Shown here piece after piece: positions 23,381-35,600 of a DNA stretch of 64,000 nucleotides. Source of the stretch: Calamus simplicifolius (lineage: Eukaryota > Streptophyta > Magnoliopsida > Arecales > Arecaceae); assembly GCA_900491605.1 (NCBI GenBank), contig UESW01005086.1, forward strand, positions 267,409-331,408, given 5' to 3'. Each line of letters opens with the position of its first letter. Position 1 is the first letter of the stretch. The notes under the pieces are model-generated. The model did not search any database, was not told the origin of the DNA, and saw only the letters and a program-made list of their open reading frames with translations. The position numbers were made by a program, and so were the translations under genes.

Positions 23381-25385
23381 TGGTTGTGATGATAGCGATG
23401 ATGAAGGTGCTGAAAATTCCAATGGTGAATCCGAAGATGAAGTGGGCCATGGAATGGCATTGGAGGGAGAGAAAGAGGAGTTGTCCCTTCATGCTATGTC
23501 AAAGGTAAAAGCACCATCCACTATGCGGCTCATGGCATGGATTGAAAAATATGAAGTGACTTTGTTGGTGGATAGTGGGTCATCCCACAACTTTGTTAAT
23601 GCTGACATTATCAAGAGAATTGGACTCCGGGGAGTAGCGGTTGAACCATTTGAGGTAAAGGTTTCCAATGGGAAAAAGCTAAATGTGATGAGGTGGTGCG
23701 GGATATGAAGATCAATATTCAAGGTGTTAAGATTGTTACAGATCTGTATGTCATCACTATTGTGGGCTTAGATATAGTACTTGAAAGTGCTTGGTTGAAG
23801 AGTATTGGAAGGGTGTTGATCGACTATGGGTCTATGACAATGGAATTCAAATTTGGTGGCAAAAAGAGGGTTTGGAAAGCACTAATATCCAAAGAAATTC
23901 AGCAATGTAAAGAAATATGATAAAAAATTATAGCGGAGTGGTGCATATTGTTTTGCCATTGTACTAGCAAATACCAATCAAGCACGGGATGATGGGAAGC
24001 AAGGTGAAGAGGGTGAAGTAGAAAAACTACAGCAACTACCTACTTCAATAAGGCGTGTGATTGAAGAGCACAAAAATGTTTTGGAGCTACCAAATGGGTT
24101 GCCACCAAGTAGGTCTTTTGATCACCAAATTGTTCTACGGGATGAGACAAGACCTGTGAATGTTCCCCCTTATCGTTATGCCCATTCAGAAAGGAGAAAT
24201 AGAGCGGCAAGTGGAAGAAATGCTGAACCAAGGGTTGATTCGACCCAGTACTAGTCCCTTCTCTTCACCGGTGTTGTTGGTAAGGAAGAAGGATGGTTCA
24301 TGGAGGTTTTGCACCGACTATAGGGCCCTAAATGAAGCTACAGTGAAGGACCATTTTTTCATTCCCACGGTGGATGAGATGTTGGATGAGTTACATGGTG
24401 CGATGGTCTTCACCAAATTGGATTTGAGAGCGGGGTACCATCAAATCAGAATGAAGAAAGATGATGTGCACAAAACGGCTTTCAGAACACACTCGGGACA
24501 CTATGAATACCTTGTCATGCCATTTGAGTTGTGCAACGCCCCCTCCACATTTCAAGCCGCCATGAATGAGGTATTCAAGCCTTTCTTGCACAAATTTGTG
24601 CTAGTATTTTTTGATGATAATCTTATATACTCCAAGTCTATGGAAGAACATGTTGGTCATTTGGAGACGGTGCTTGGGTTGTTGGAGGAGCACCATTTCT
24701 TCATCAAGTTAGCAAAATATGAGTTTGTTCAAGAAGAGTTGGAGTATCTTGGACATATCATTTCTGAAAATGGGGTGAAGGTTGATAAAAAGAAGATAGA
24801 AACTATGGTGGATTGGCCACTACCTTCCAATACATTGAGGGGATTTTTGGGACTCATCGGCTACTATAGAAGGTTTGTGAAGAACTATGGGCTGATTGCT
24901 AAATCTTTAACATCCATGTTGGGAAAAGATAGTTTTGAATGGAGTGATGAGGTGAAACAAGCATTTGAAGACTTGAAGAGGGCTATGACTCAAACTCCGG
25001 TTTTGGCACTACCAAATTTTGAGAAGCCTTTCAAAGTGTATACCGATGCTAATGGGAAAGGAATTAGAGCGGTGTTAGTGCAAAAAAGAAGACCATTAGC
25101 TTTCCTTTTCCAAAGCGTTGGTCCTATAAAGAAAACTTGGAGCACATATGGCCGTGAGATGTTAGCGATAATACATGCAGTCAAAGTTTGGAGACCATAT
25201 CTTTTGGGTAGGCGGTTCACAATTGTGACGGATCAACAACCTTTAAGGCATCTTTTAGAGCAGAAAATTATCACACTGGAGCAGCAAAAATTCATGGTAA
25301 AGTTGTTGGGTTTTGAGTATGACATAGTCTACCAACCGGGGAAGAAAAACAAGGTGGCCGATGCTTTATCCAGGAAGGAAGGGAG
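23381..25385 (+). pseudogene. chromovirus protease, reverse transcriptase and RNase H
   Basis: The protease motif LLVDSGSSHNFV lies at about 23563-23598. After frame changes near 23700 and 24185, the RT is open from about 24190: RPSTSPFSSPVLLVRKKDG, VFTKLDLRAGYHQIRMK, then the catalytic VFFDDNLIYS. RNase H follows with FKVYTDANGKG, YGREMLAIIHAVKVW and FTIVTDQQPLRHLL, to VADALSRKEG. The FDD catalytic pair is kept. A one-base shift near 25380 separates this from integrase. Confidence 0.9.
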
Positions 25386-26939
25386 TTGTGGATGGTTTAT
25401 GCTGAAAATGAAGCAAGTTTGCATGCTCTTAGTGGTGCTAAATGGGAGGTTTGGGACAAGGTGCGTGAAGCGGTGCAACTTGACAAGAGGTCATTGGAGA
25501 TTTGTGAAAAGCTTGAGAAAAGAGATATGGGAGTTGAGGGCTACAAAATGAGGAGTGGATTGCTGTACTATGGTGATTGTATTTATGTTCCATATGTACC
25601 AGGGCTGCGGGAGGAGATATTGACTCATTTCCACCATAGCAAAGAAGGGGGACACTCAGGATGGTTGAGAACATATCTTAAGGTGAAACATTTCTTCTAT
25701 TGGAAGGGCTTAAAGAAGGAGGTGAAGGAAATGGTGGCCAAATGTGATATATACCAAAAAGTTAAATATGATCAAAGGTCTTCAATGGGTTTGCTACAAC
25801 CATTACCAATACCGGCAAGGATTTGGAAAGATCTCTCCATGGACTTAGTGGAAGGACTACCGACGAGTAGAGGACATGAAGCCATCTTGGTTGTTGTGAA
25901 TAGATTGAGTAAAGGTGTGTATTTTATACCTCTTCGGCATCCTTTCACCGCTAGTAGTGTAGCAAAATTTTTCATTGAAAATGTGGTAAAGTTGCATGGA
26001 ATACCACGGAGTATTGTGACTGATCGGGAAACATTATTCATGAGTTCTTTTTGGCAAGAACTCTTCACTTTGCAAGGTAGCAAGCTAAAAGCTAGTTCAT
26101 CCTATCACCCCCAAACGGATGGGCAAATGGAGGTGGTGAACCAAACATTGGAGCAATATCTTAGGTGTTATTGTCATAATGAACAATCAAGATGGAAAGA
26201 GTACCTTCCATGGGCTGAATATTGGTACAATACCACATATCATGCTTCCATCAACACAAGCTCATTCGAGGTAACATATGGAAGGTCACCTCCCATGTTG
26301 AATAGTTATGAAAAGGAAAGAGCCAAGAATGATGAGGTGGAGGAGGAGTTGAGAACAAGAGATGATGTTCTTACTAATGTGAAGAAGGCACTCATGAAGG
26401 CACAAAATAGAATGAAAAAGTATTATGACCAAGGTAGGAGGGATGTAAGCTTTAAACCCAGGGACTATGAATATCTCAAGTTACAACCATATAGGCAAAA
26501 ATCACTCAAGAAGAGATTTAATGTCAAGCTTTCACAGTGCTACTATAGGCCTTTTAAGGTGTTGAAGCGCATTGGAGAGGTAGCATATAAGTTAGAATTG
26601 CCTGAATCTTCTCTCCTTCATCCTGTGTTTCATGTGACTGCATTGAAGAAAATGATGGGAGAACCGGAGTATGTTGTTGAAGAACTGCCTTCTTTTGATG
26701 AGGAAGGAATGATATTACTAAAGCCCGAAGCGGTTCTTCGTTATCGGAAGCATAAGAAAGGCAAGGAAAGTAATGATGTATGGCAAGTATTGATTCATTG
26801 GAAAGGGCTATCGGTGGAGGAAGCGACATGGAAAGACTATGAGGATGTGGCCAAACAATTCTCGAACCTATCCCTTGAGGACAAGGGAGTTCTCGAAGGG
26901 GGAGGGAATGGTGAAGCACCAAGGCGTAGGGGCGCATGA
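25386..26939 (+). CDS. chromovirus integrase with chromodomain
   Basis: A 517-codon open frame. The zinc region reads HFHHSKEGGHSGWLRTY...KCDIYQK, where Tyr replaces the last expected Cys. The DDE core is intact in outline: MDLVEGLP, IVTDRETLFMSSFWQELF, and SSYHPQTDGQMEVVNQTLEQ. The C-terminal domain reads KKMMGEPEYVVEELPSFDEE and ends in a chromodomain (VWQVLIHWKGLSVEEATWKD). In this lineage the chromodomain guides insertion toward particular chromatin. The true start is upstream; the frame opens only because of the shift at about 25380. Confidence 0.88.
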   Translation: MWMVYAENEASLHALSGAKWEVWDKVREAVQLDKRSLEICEKLEKRDMGVEGYKMRSGLLYYGDCIYVPYVPGLREEILTHFHHSKEGGHSGWLRTYLKVKHFFYWKGLKKEVKEMVAKCDIYQKVKYDQRSSMGLLQPLPIPARIWKDLSMDLVEGLPTSRGHEAILVVVNRLSKGVYFIPLRHPFTASSVAKFFIENVVKLHGIPRSIVTDRETLFMSSFWQELFTLQGSKLKASSSYHPQTDGQMEVVNQTLEQYLRCYCHNEQSRWKEYLPWAEYWYNTTYHASINTSSFEVTYGRSPPMLNSYEKERAKNDEVEEELRTRDDVLTNVKKALMKAQNRMKKYYDQGRRDVSFKPRDYEYLKLQPYRQKSLKKRFNVKLSQCYYRPFKVLKRIGEVAYKLELPESSLLHPVFHVTALKKMMGEPEYVVEELPSFDEEGMILLKPEAVLRYRKHKKGKESNDVWQVLIHWKGLSVEEATWKDYEDVAKQFSNLSLEDKGVLEGGGNGEAPRRRGA

Positions 26940-27721
26940 ATTCGGGACAAAGCAGGAGGAAGCACATTGGATCCACTTGATGCTATTAGTTAATCCTTAT
27001 AATGTCTTTCATATTATCTTATCTTATCTTTTGTCATATTGGTATGGGTCTTTTGTTATGTTTGTATGGTTTTGTTGGGTCATGGGTATTTTGGTCATTA
27101 TGGGAGTCCATATAAAAAGGATGTATGGATGAGTTAGGGTTTTTTATCTTGGACATTTTGGGAGCTCTTTGAGAGTGATTGTGGCGGCTTGAGTTTGCCT
27201 TCATCGGCGAGCTTGAGATCGGTAGCGGCGTAGCAATATGGTGTCTACTTGGGCTGGCAAGGGGATAGGTTTATTTCCGAGCTAGAGAGATCAAACCATG
27301 GGCTGTAGTGGGGAGATCTCATCTATCTATCATCTTTCTTTACTGTTGTATTTTTCTTTGTTTTGGAGGCTTGTAATAGGTGGGATTTATTGGTTATTGA
27401 AGTGGTGTTCTTTATTGTTGTCAAATCTGGTTTGTTCATATTAGATCTCATTTTGTGCTTGATCTTGATGTGGAAACTTTCTCAAATCTGTGTAAAGTGT
27501 TCAAGGAACTAAGGGTAATCATTAGTGTGGTCAAAAGCTTTCTTCCACCTCCCGAACAACATCTAAAAATAGTGGCAAGAATCGAAGGACTAAATCTTCA
27601 CTCACAAAAGGGACAAATTCTGGGTGTACTCCAGGTGTTTGATCAAATTTTTGAACCAGATTTTGTGAGGTTGGAGGTTGTTGAACCCATTGTTGTGGAG
27701 CCCAAGTGAGGGAACTCAACA
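26909..27721 (+). repeat. chromovirus 3' LTR
   Basis: Begins TGGTGAAGCACCAAGGCG right after the GAAGGGGGAGGGAA polypurine tract, so the last codons of pol overlap the LTR. It ends GAACTCAACA. It matches 21228-22039. Confidence 0.93.
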
Positions 27722-27726
27722 TAAAC

Positions 27727-29090
27727 CTTATGAGGATGAAGGGATACCTATCCAAAGTAGAGCTGCGAATGCGTCCCGAAAGAAATCAATGGCCCACTGG
27801 CGATGAAGTTCTTCTCAAAACTTCGACAGACACGTTCGGACTAGCAGCTGCTCCACCATGCGGCTATGGTTTATCAAGGACAGCCACGACGAGATCGCTG
27901 CCAGCCCACACGCCTTCGCGGGCCCGACTAACGCCAAGGTCATGGGTGTAGGGCCGGAGACAGGCGGTGCCTCCTCCCGGTCACCTCCTTGGGTGATGGT
28001 GTCCTCCGCCGCCGACTCTGTCGCCGTCGGGTCCTCTTCGCCCACCTACTCTCCTGTTGGCAGACCTTCCTTCAAGGTCGGCATTGTCGCCGAGGGAGCC
28101 GGCTCCATACCCGAAGTAGCCGGCTCCATTGTTGAGGGATCGCCTCGCCCTCGGTTCCTTTGGGGGCAACTCGGTAGTGAGGTCAATCGGCGAATCGGGC
28201 TCCTAATCCATCTGGTGCTCACGCGGTGAAGGGGCCGGAGACCGAGAATGAGGCCTTTTCTTTGACCTCCTAGTGTCGCCGCCGATGGTCCATTTCCTCT
28301 TCTTGACCGCCCTCTTCATGGCATTGGCGGATATTCTCATGTTTGCACATGCCAGGAGTCAATCATCAAAAAAAAGGAAGGAAAAGAAAGGATGTGATCG
28401 CTCACCATCACCCGCGCTCAAGCTGGCATACCAGAGATTCTCCTCCGACAGAAGCTCATGGTGAAGAAGCAACTGGGAGGACAACAACTGTTTGAACACC
28501 TCTCGGTCCCCTGGAATCACTACCGAATTCTTATTCGGCTCTAGGTTTAGGTCCCCCCAACTATGCCTCACCCCCTCAATATGTGCAAAGAAGAATCGGG
28601 TTTTTCACCCTTTGATGGACGAAGAAAGGTTCAGTTTAAGGGCTCGACCGGGTCTGGGTGTGAATAACCACCACCCGATGTTGGACTGACAATGGAGGGT
28701 GTAGAGGCTATGGAACAGAGACATTCGGCCCACTATGCCGAGGTAACCACATAACACCATGAAGGAACAGATGGTCCGAAAGGAGTTCAGAACCAACTGT
28801 GTCGTAGTTAGGGCATACCTATGGAGTAGACTGATAATGAAAGGATGGAGGGAAAGCCGAAGGCCTGCCATGAGAAACTCCTCATACAAGGCAATCCCAC
28901 CAGAAGGACCAAAGGTCGCCCTATCGCTGGGTCCAAGAGCAGACAGTCAGACTTTCCCAGGAATCCTATAGGTGGCCCTAAGGGACTCTATGTCCACGGG
29001 GGTAATAATGGAAGCGATCCTCTCCGGACTCGCCGAAGTGGGAGCAACGATTGGAGAGGGTGCCCTACTAGCCCTAAGTGGTGGCTAGGC
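27727..29090 (-). pseudogene. antisense ORF of the Tat element, N-terminal part (putative gypsy-type transposon family)
   Basis: On the minus strand from about 29090: IESLRATYRIPGKV, stop, LSALGPSDRATFGPSGG, ALYEEFLMAGLRLSLHPFI, TQLVLNSFRTICSFMVLC, GWWLFTPRPGRALKL, stop, then LEPNKNSVVIPGDREVFKQL. This matches the plant family Pfam calls putative gypsy-type transposon (Transposase_28), found as antisense ORFs in Tat elements. A basic stretch (KKRKWTIGGDTRRSKKRPHS) follows near 28310-28260 and could be a nuclear signal. The reading then runs to the chromovirus junction and resumes at 21227. Confidence 0.75.
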
Positions 29091-29825
29091 GACAGGTGGT
29101 GATGATGGAGCCACGGCTGCCAGATGGTTCCAGATCGAGATCCCGCCTGCAGTCCGTAGCTATGTCAGTGGGACCCCATCCTTGGAGGAGGACGAGAATG
29201 AAGAGGCTACTACGGGCTTCTTACCCTTCCTATCAGGACCCATGAGGAAGAAAACAAAGAAAGGTCAGAAAAAACTAATCTGGAGCAAGGAAGGAGACAA
29301 CGGACATAGGGTTTTGAAGGAGAAGGGCCCCGAGGACTCAGGTTTCAGGAGAAAACAGGAAAGCTTCAAAGGCACAAGGAGTTCGGCGACAAGGATGACC
29401 CCCTTTATGCCTGGCGTTCAAATCGTTCCGCCTGATTCGCTCCAGCATGTGGACACCTCCTATTGAAGGTGCCAGTCCAACAATCGCACGATCCATTCAC
29501 CCGAGGCTAGACACCTCGATCAAATACAAAAAGGCATGATCTGAGGCCAATGATGAGACGCTGATAACATCACCGCAATGATGGCTACCACTTTATCCAA
29601 TGGAAGCGCCCTAATTCCGAGAGAAATCTCTTTGGTTTATGAGAAATAATCTTTTGCACGACGATGGTATAATGTCTTATACTCCCTAAAATGAGGAAGG
29701 ATCTAACCCCTCCCTGAGGCACACGCTCGCAATTAATCATAAGCAAGGATCAAGGGTGTCAGAAGTCTTGCTCCTTTCGCTCGGTGAGGGATGTGACCGC
29801 ACGAGCTTAAGAGCGAGGGGACATC
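29091..29825. other. 3' non-coding region of the Tat element
   Basis: No conserved coding sequence. A 94-codon plus-strand frame (29182-29466) has no domain. The stretch ends with AGAGCGAGGGGACATC, the polypurine tract before the 3' LTR. The similar GTGTAGGGGGCATC precedes the right LTR at 56646. Confidence 0.65.
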
Positions 29826-30612
29826 TGATATGGCTGATCAAGCCACATTGCAGTTAACGGACGAGGCTAATTGATGGATGTAAAACTAGACAACTAAAGC
29901 TGTGCACTATGATTCAACGTGTCTCCTCCAGCCTCGACACCGACCCCAGCATCGGTCTCAAGGCTGACTCCAGAGTCGATCGTAGCACCAACTCCAGAGT
30001 CAGCATCAGCATCCACATGGCCCACTACCCGCGGTCCCACGTGGTCCGCTGGGGGCCCATGTGGCTCACCTACCGGCTGTGGCGCACGTCCGATAAGACC
30101 TGGCCTACCAACCGTCTACAGTGCCACTCGTGACAAGACCTAGCCCACCAACCAACTGTAGCCGCCCATGTCAGACCAGGAGGTGGCCTTCCAGGTCTGA
30201 CAGGCCACGAGGCAGGCACCCCTGTTGCTGTTGGCCTTACCGCTCGTCCCATGTCAGACCATGGCGTCTCGAAATCAACAACTGTCCAAAAAGGGGTAAG
30301 AGGGATTTCCGACTATGTAAAAAAACCTTCGCTCATAACGAGAGAGGGGATCTCAACTTCAAAAACTTCAACTTCTCTAACTTCAAGAATCTCTCTAAGT
30401 CCTACTTCCGAAAAGGAGGTGGTACACTACTGTTTCCAGACCACTCATTTGAGCATCGAAGGGTTTCCGTCGAAACGACCAGCCCACAAGAATTTTTTTT
30501 TGCAGGATTCCAGTTCGAGACGGAGGCATTAGGGAATCCTCAGGCTCATCCTCATCAGATATCGGGTCCCGGATCTTACCTGACGTTCGAGAAAGGTGAT
30601 TTGACGATAACA
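29826..30612 (+). repeat. 3' LTR of the Tat-lineage element
   Basis: 787 bp from TGATATGGCTGATCAAGCC to GACGATAACA, homologous to 11894-12685 and followed by the AAAAT duplication at 30613-30617. Confidence 0.93.
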
Positions 30613-31686
30613 AAAATGAATTATCAGAGAAATTGCTGTTTAAAATATGATTGCATCCTTATTTATCAAATTAAAGATGCAGAAAAGTTAAATCTTATCG
30701 TTTCAGCTAAATTTTTTTCTAATTGCAATTTTAACTTTAGAACGGGTCCTTGGTGATGTGGCACACAAAGGCATGTTGCCTGAGGTAATTTAGATCGAGT
30801 GACGAAAACTATCGGGCCAGCGCAGGTCCAGATGATGCCAGAGAACACCATATCCTCATTAAGTTTGGTCTTTGAAAACACAATGATATATAATGGAAAT
30901 CCAAGGTCTCACACTAAAGATGAAAATTGATGAAAAGAACCAGAGAATGTATAATAATAATGATTAAAAAAAAAAGAGGGCGGACGCGAGGTGTGGAACG
31001 GATAGCTTGAAAGAATCTCATTTAATTTATGTATATCTAACTTGAAGCATAAAGGTTTCACCGCTTCACCTGAACTCCATATTGGAGTTTCTTCATTCAA
31101 GTCATTTTGCTTCTCTTTCCTACCAGAAAAGATAACTGAAAGTCACGTGACTCGCACGCATGCAGACCATGAGATGTTGTAGCGAAAATAAATAATCGAG
31201 ACGTTAGCCAGACATGGAAACCAGCAAACAATACAACTGCAACCTGAATTCTACCTGAATTCTACCATAGGTCACCAAGAGACAGCATCCGTAATCATCT
31301 CCACTTGGCAAACAACAGTACTAAATGGAGTTGCAGGGCCAATAAAAAATTTTATAGGGCAGAGCAACAGCACAAGCATAATTTTTGAGTCATAACACTG
31401 CCCTGGGACCCAACGCATCAAACTTAACGACCAAAACTATGGAAAAAACATATCAAAATCTGCAAAAATAACTCTCATGTTATTGAACTTCATTTTCTTA
31501 TCCCAGTCTATAGCATAAAATACGCCATCATTTCATTGAACTCTCACTATCTGTAAAATACAGCTGTATACTGGACTGCGTTGGTCGAAAAAATAAAAAA
31601 TAAAAAATTTTCATCAGTTTTATAATTCAAAGGCAGTAGAACTTGTATGACCCGTACAATGACTGCTCAATCGGACCTCTAAGCAA
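30613..31686. other. region downstream of the PMI gene
   Basis: AT-rich DNA between the Tat element and the PMI stop codon. The part nearest 31686 should contain the PMI 3' UTR (minus strand), but I could not fix a polyadenylation site. Small frames here have no domain. Confidence 0.6.
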
Positions 31687-32010
31687 CTAACCAAAGAACC
31701 TACTGTTTACTGCAACTCTATATAGTTGCAATGCTCCAGCATTACCACCGCTAACCTGGATCTCAGTCTGGGCAGGCACAAAATAAACAGTACCCTCAGA
31801 AACCATCTCTTCACCAACTGTAGAACCAGCGACCTGCATGCATCCATCCCCATCCACCACAAGAAAAATTGATGGGCTCCTAGCAGCAGAGAACATCACT
31901 GACTCTCCTGAAGGAAGGAAGCAATGGTCAACTTCAAATTCATCAAATGGAGGCGTATAGCGCAATATGTAAGGATTTAGAGGAATCCCCCGCAAAATTT
32001 CTGGAAAACC
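31687..32010 (-). CDS. PMI: PMI exon 5 (last)
   Basis: It encodes the final 107 residues and stop, GFPEILRGIPLNPYILRYTP, FDEFEVDHCFLPSGES, PSIFLVVDGDG, and the end LYRVAVNSRFFG. This is the C-terminal cupin-like domain of type I PMI. The acceptor is TTAATGTAG/GGT and the stop is TAG. Confidence 0.92.
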   Translation of the reverse strand, partial: GFPEILRGIPLNPYILRYTPPFDEFEVDHCFLPSGESVMFSAARSPSIFLVVDGDGCMQVAGSTVGEEMVSEGTVYFVPAQTEIQVSGGNAGALQLYRVAVNSRFFG

Positions 32011-32324
32011 CTACATTAATGACAAAGAAAATGAGACGCGTCATTCATTTCATCATGTTCCAGAATCAATTTACTAAATATCTTGTAGTCCATTGAAGAA
32101 AAAAAAGATGCTAAATGAGTGTCGATTCTTTTGTAAGGATGAAACATGGTAAAATTAAGAAAACATATGATCCATACATATGGTCTAAAGTAAAGGTGCT
32201 AATTTTTGACCCAAACCAGACACAATGCTGTCTAACTCGATCCATTGGGTTCATGGGCCAGGTATGGATCAGCCAGTGGGAACCTGCTGGCAATTCGGGT
32301 CTCTTGGACCACCGGATCAAGGAA

Positions 32325-32371
<47 letters not shown>

Positions 32372-32567
32372 GAGAGAAAGAGAAAAAGAGACTTGACTAT
32401 ATTTGAATGTAGCTAAGTTCAGGATTCGATCATCTTTACCGCCCTTAGATCCATACGGATCTCAGATCCATCTTACTTTTTTCACTTTTCCATCTTTCGA
32501 ATCCATAAACTATATGGATCCAAGGATGAAGGTGACCGAATCTCGGCTATATTCGAATGTAGCCAAA

Positions 32568-32622
<55 letters not shown>

Positions 32623-35600
32623 CTTAAAGTTTAAATGGTTGTGGAGTGAATGTGAACCATTGATCAATGATCCAATGGCTTAAAATGTAAGGGAACTACT
32701 AACACACTCCTAAGTGCCAAACATAAACCCCAATCTTGCATTTCCTCTTTCCATTGCATCCTTTCCATCTCTTCCCCTTAACTCAACTGACACCACCACG
32801 CCATGCCATTCACGATGCCACCTCATCTCATTGCCATAACCAACCAATGCCATCAACACCACACCACCGCCTTGTCTCCTAAACTCCCTTATCCACTTCA
32901 TCTCTCTTCGACCACCACCGCTACCACTTCTCTGCACCTTCACCTTTTTCCACTACTACCAACTTTTGCCCATCTCTTTCTTCTTTTGCCACCACTACTT
33001 CTACTACCGTTGTCCCCTCTCCATCATCTTCACCACCAGCATCCTCCCTCCACCCCTCCAATGGATAGGCCCTCTGCATGTTTCGAAAAAGAGAAGCCCC
33101 ATCATGTCACCACCTATCACCAATAAAATAGATATTGAGGTATATGCATATATGCCCTCTCCTCTCTTTTTTCATTTTTCTGTATAATAATGTATACTTT
33201 TTTCAATACAACTGTGCTATATACTTAATTATATAAGCTAGGTTGTAGAGTTTTAATTTTTAAAATATACCAATAATGTCAATAAGTTGCTTATTGGTCT
33301 TTTTTTAACAAATAATTGCTAATTTATTATAGGATTTTTTTTTAAAAAAAAGGGCTACTCCTGCCAATGCAGGTATTGAGATTGATATAGATTATTGGTC
33401 AAAAAATTGATGGTCATGATCATGATAATGATGATAATTTTGATAAAAATGGTGTAAGAATCTAATGTCTAATCAAGTGTTGGTGAGAAACATAGTCAAA
33501 CTGTGCACTTTGATGCATGGGAGCATTACATAAGACTTGTTGGTCTTAAAGAAAAATGTTGGATTACATGTAAAAAATGTTCCAAGAATATATTGCCACC
33601 TCAAGGCATGAGACACAATTTGAAATGTCTTATAGATAGTCATGAGAAGCCAAAAAAACAAAGATGTGAGTCGAATGATTTTGTCTCATTCCATAAGTTC
33701 AAGGCAGATGTTTGTTAGAGAAAATCAGCATAGCTAAAGACATCACTATCCATTTTCAATTGTAGAGCATGAGGGTGTTAGACCTTATTTTAAATTGCTT
33801 AACCTTGACTTCAAACCCATTGCACATAACATCGAGAAAGCAAATGTCCTTAAAATATCGTAAGGACAGAGAATCTTTTTGAATCTTAGCAAACAATTAC
33901 TAAAAGGTTCGACCCTACCGGTGATTTATGGACTTCTTTGAACACTAATAGTTATCTTTGTCACAACACACTTTATTAATAAGTATTAGACATTGCAAAT
34001 TAAAAAACACTAAATTTTCAACTCGGCCCTCAAGTTATTTCTGTCACAACACATGCCTCCAAAACATACCAGCTCCAGCCCTCGGGTTATAACTTCCAAC
34101 CTATCAGCAAAGTGGAAAACTAAGAATAGGCTTTGTATGGATAGTGGATAATGCTTCAAGTAATGGCACTTTCACCGAAACATAGAGGAGACAATTGAAT
34201 ATAAGGAAAGAACCTCAATTTTATAGTCAATATTTTTCATTGTCGATGTTGTGCATATATCTGTAAAGATAGTCTGAAAGAAATTGATGGCAGCATTCAC
34301 AAAATTCGAGAAAGTGTCAAATACTTGCAAAGGCCATACATCTATAAGAAAAGATTCGCCGAATGCTGAATGCTGAATGTGAAGAATAGTTGGACATATA
34401 TATAAAACGAAGGTTGCATCAAGATGTTCCTACTTGATAGCATTCTATTTTTCTAATGCCTCACAGTACACTTCCTTATATTGATCCCTTCAATCATTTA
34501 ATGATTTCTGATTTTACTTAAAATGATTGTCCAAGTCATAAAAATGGGCCAAGATTACTAATGTTTTCTCAAGCCCATCTTATCCCGCATCCAATTGGTA
34601 TTTTCATCAGATGTCACATATAAAATGTTATTTGAATAAGGAGGCGAAGAGTAATGAGTATTTCATGCATGCTATGCCTAAGGGATGAAGGAAAATTTGA
34701 AAAATATGGGAACGAGTTTAGCACAGTATTTGCTATTGCAATGATGTTGGATCCTCACCATAATATGAAAGCAGTGGAGTATGCATTTACAGAGATTTAT
34801 GGCAAGGAAGATGCTAGTAGACACATCAAGCATGTTCATGATAGCTTGCATGGTCTCTATGACAAATATAAAAAGCCATGCTCTACATCGATAGCACTAC
34901 AAGAACAAACCATGCATCATCTTCACAAGTTAGTGGAAATGACAATGAAGAGGATAGGAAAGAGATAAAATTGTTATTATACTTTATTAAATTATATGCA
35001 TGTCATTTTTTAACTATATATTCAAATTTGCTAATATGTACTTAATGTAGGATTATAACACTTGATTTGGCCAAAGTTCTCTTGTTCAAGAGAAGAAGTC
35101 TCAACTTGATATGTATTGAAAGGAGCCTCATGCTGATAGAAAATGGCACCAAGTCACTTTTTTTGTTCCCCTACTCTAAAGTCTGTACAAAGACATTCCA
35201 GAAATGGCATCCCCTCCAAATTAAAATGCAACCTACAGAATCTCTAAATTAATACAAATACACTACATGCATGATGTTTGGGGAATCAACTATCCACCTC
35301 TTCATGTTAAGGTGGCTTGGCATGTTCATTCTTGATGAAGGTTCCTCAGGAGCCACAAACTAATGTGTTAGACATCTAAATGATATTAAAGGGAGCCACA
35401 CTTGGAACTGTCGGATAAGAAAAGTTTGAGTTGAATCCTAGAACCCATTTAATTAGGATTTTGGAACAAAAGAATTCAGAGGTTGTTTGAAGCAAAACAT
35501 TTTAAATTGATTTCTTTATTGGAGGTATAATATCAAATATTGTTTTATTGGTCCTTTTGCTTCTTACAAAGCACAGCTGCCATTAATGGATTGAAAACAA

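Larger units (their letters stand above)
21228..27721 (+). mobile_element. Ty3/gypsy chromovirus nested in the Tat element
   Basis: Two nearly identical LTRs (21228-22039 and 26909-27721, both TGGTGAAGCACC...ACTCAACA) enclose a single gag-pol region ending in a chromodomain. The flanks are GAAAC and TAAAC, a five-base duplication with one mismatch. The few LTR differences suggest a fairly recent insertion compared with its host. Frameshifts in pol and a stop in gag disable it. Confidence 0.93.
11894..30612 (+). mobile_element. Tat-lineage Ty3/gypsy retrotransposon with two nested insertions
   Basis: Two related LTRs (792 and 787 bp, both TGAT...CAACA) are flanked by a perfect AAAAT duplication at 11889-11893 and 30613-30617, which proves a single insertion. 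The order is gag, protease, RT, RNase H, a second RNase H, integrase, then a long 3' region with tandem repeats and an antisense ORF. The extra RNase H before integrase and the antisense ORF are Tat-lineage traits. About 8.1 kb of the 18.7-kb span is foreign: a PIF-like element at 17928-19502 and a chromovirus at 21228-27721. Many stops and lost catalytic residues make it inactive. Confidence 0.92.
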
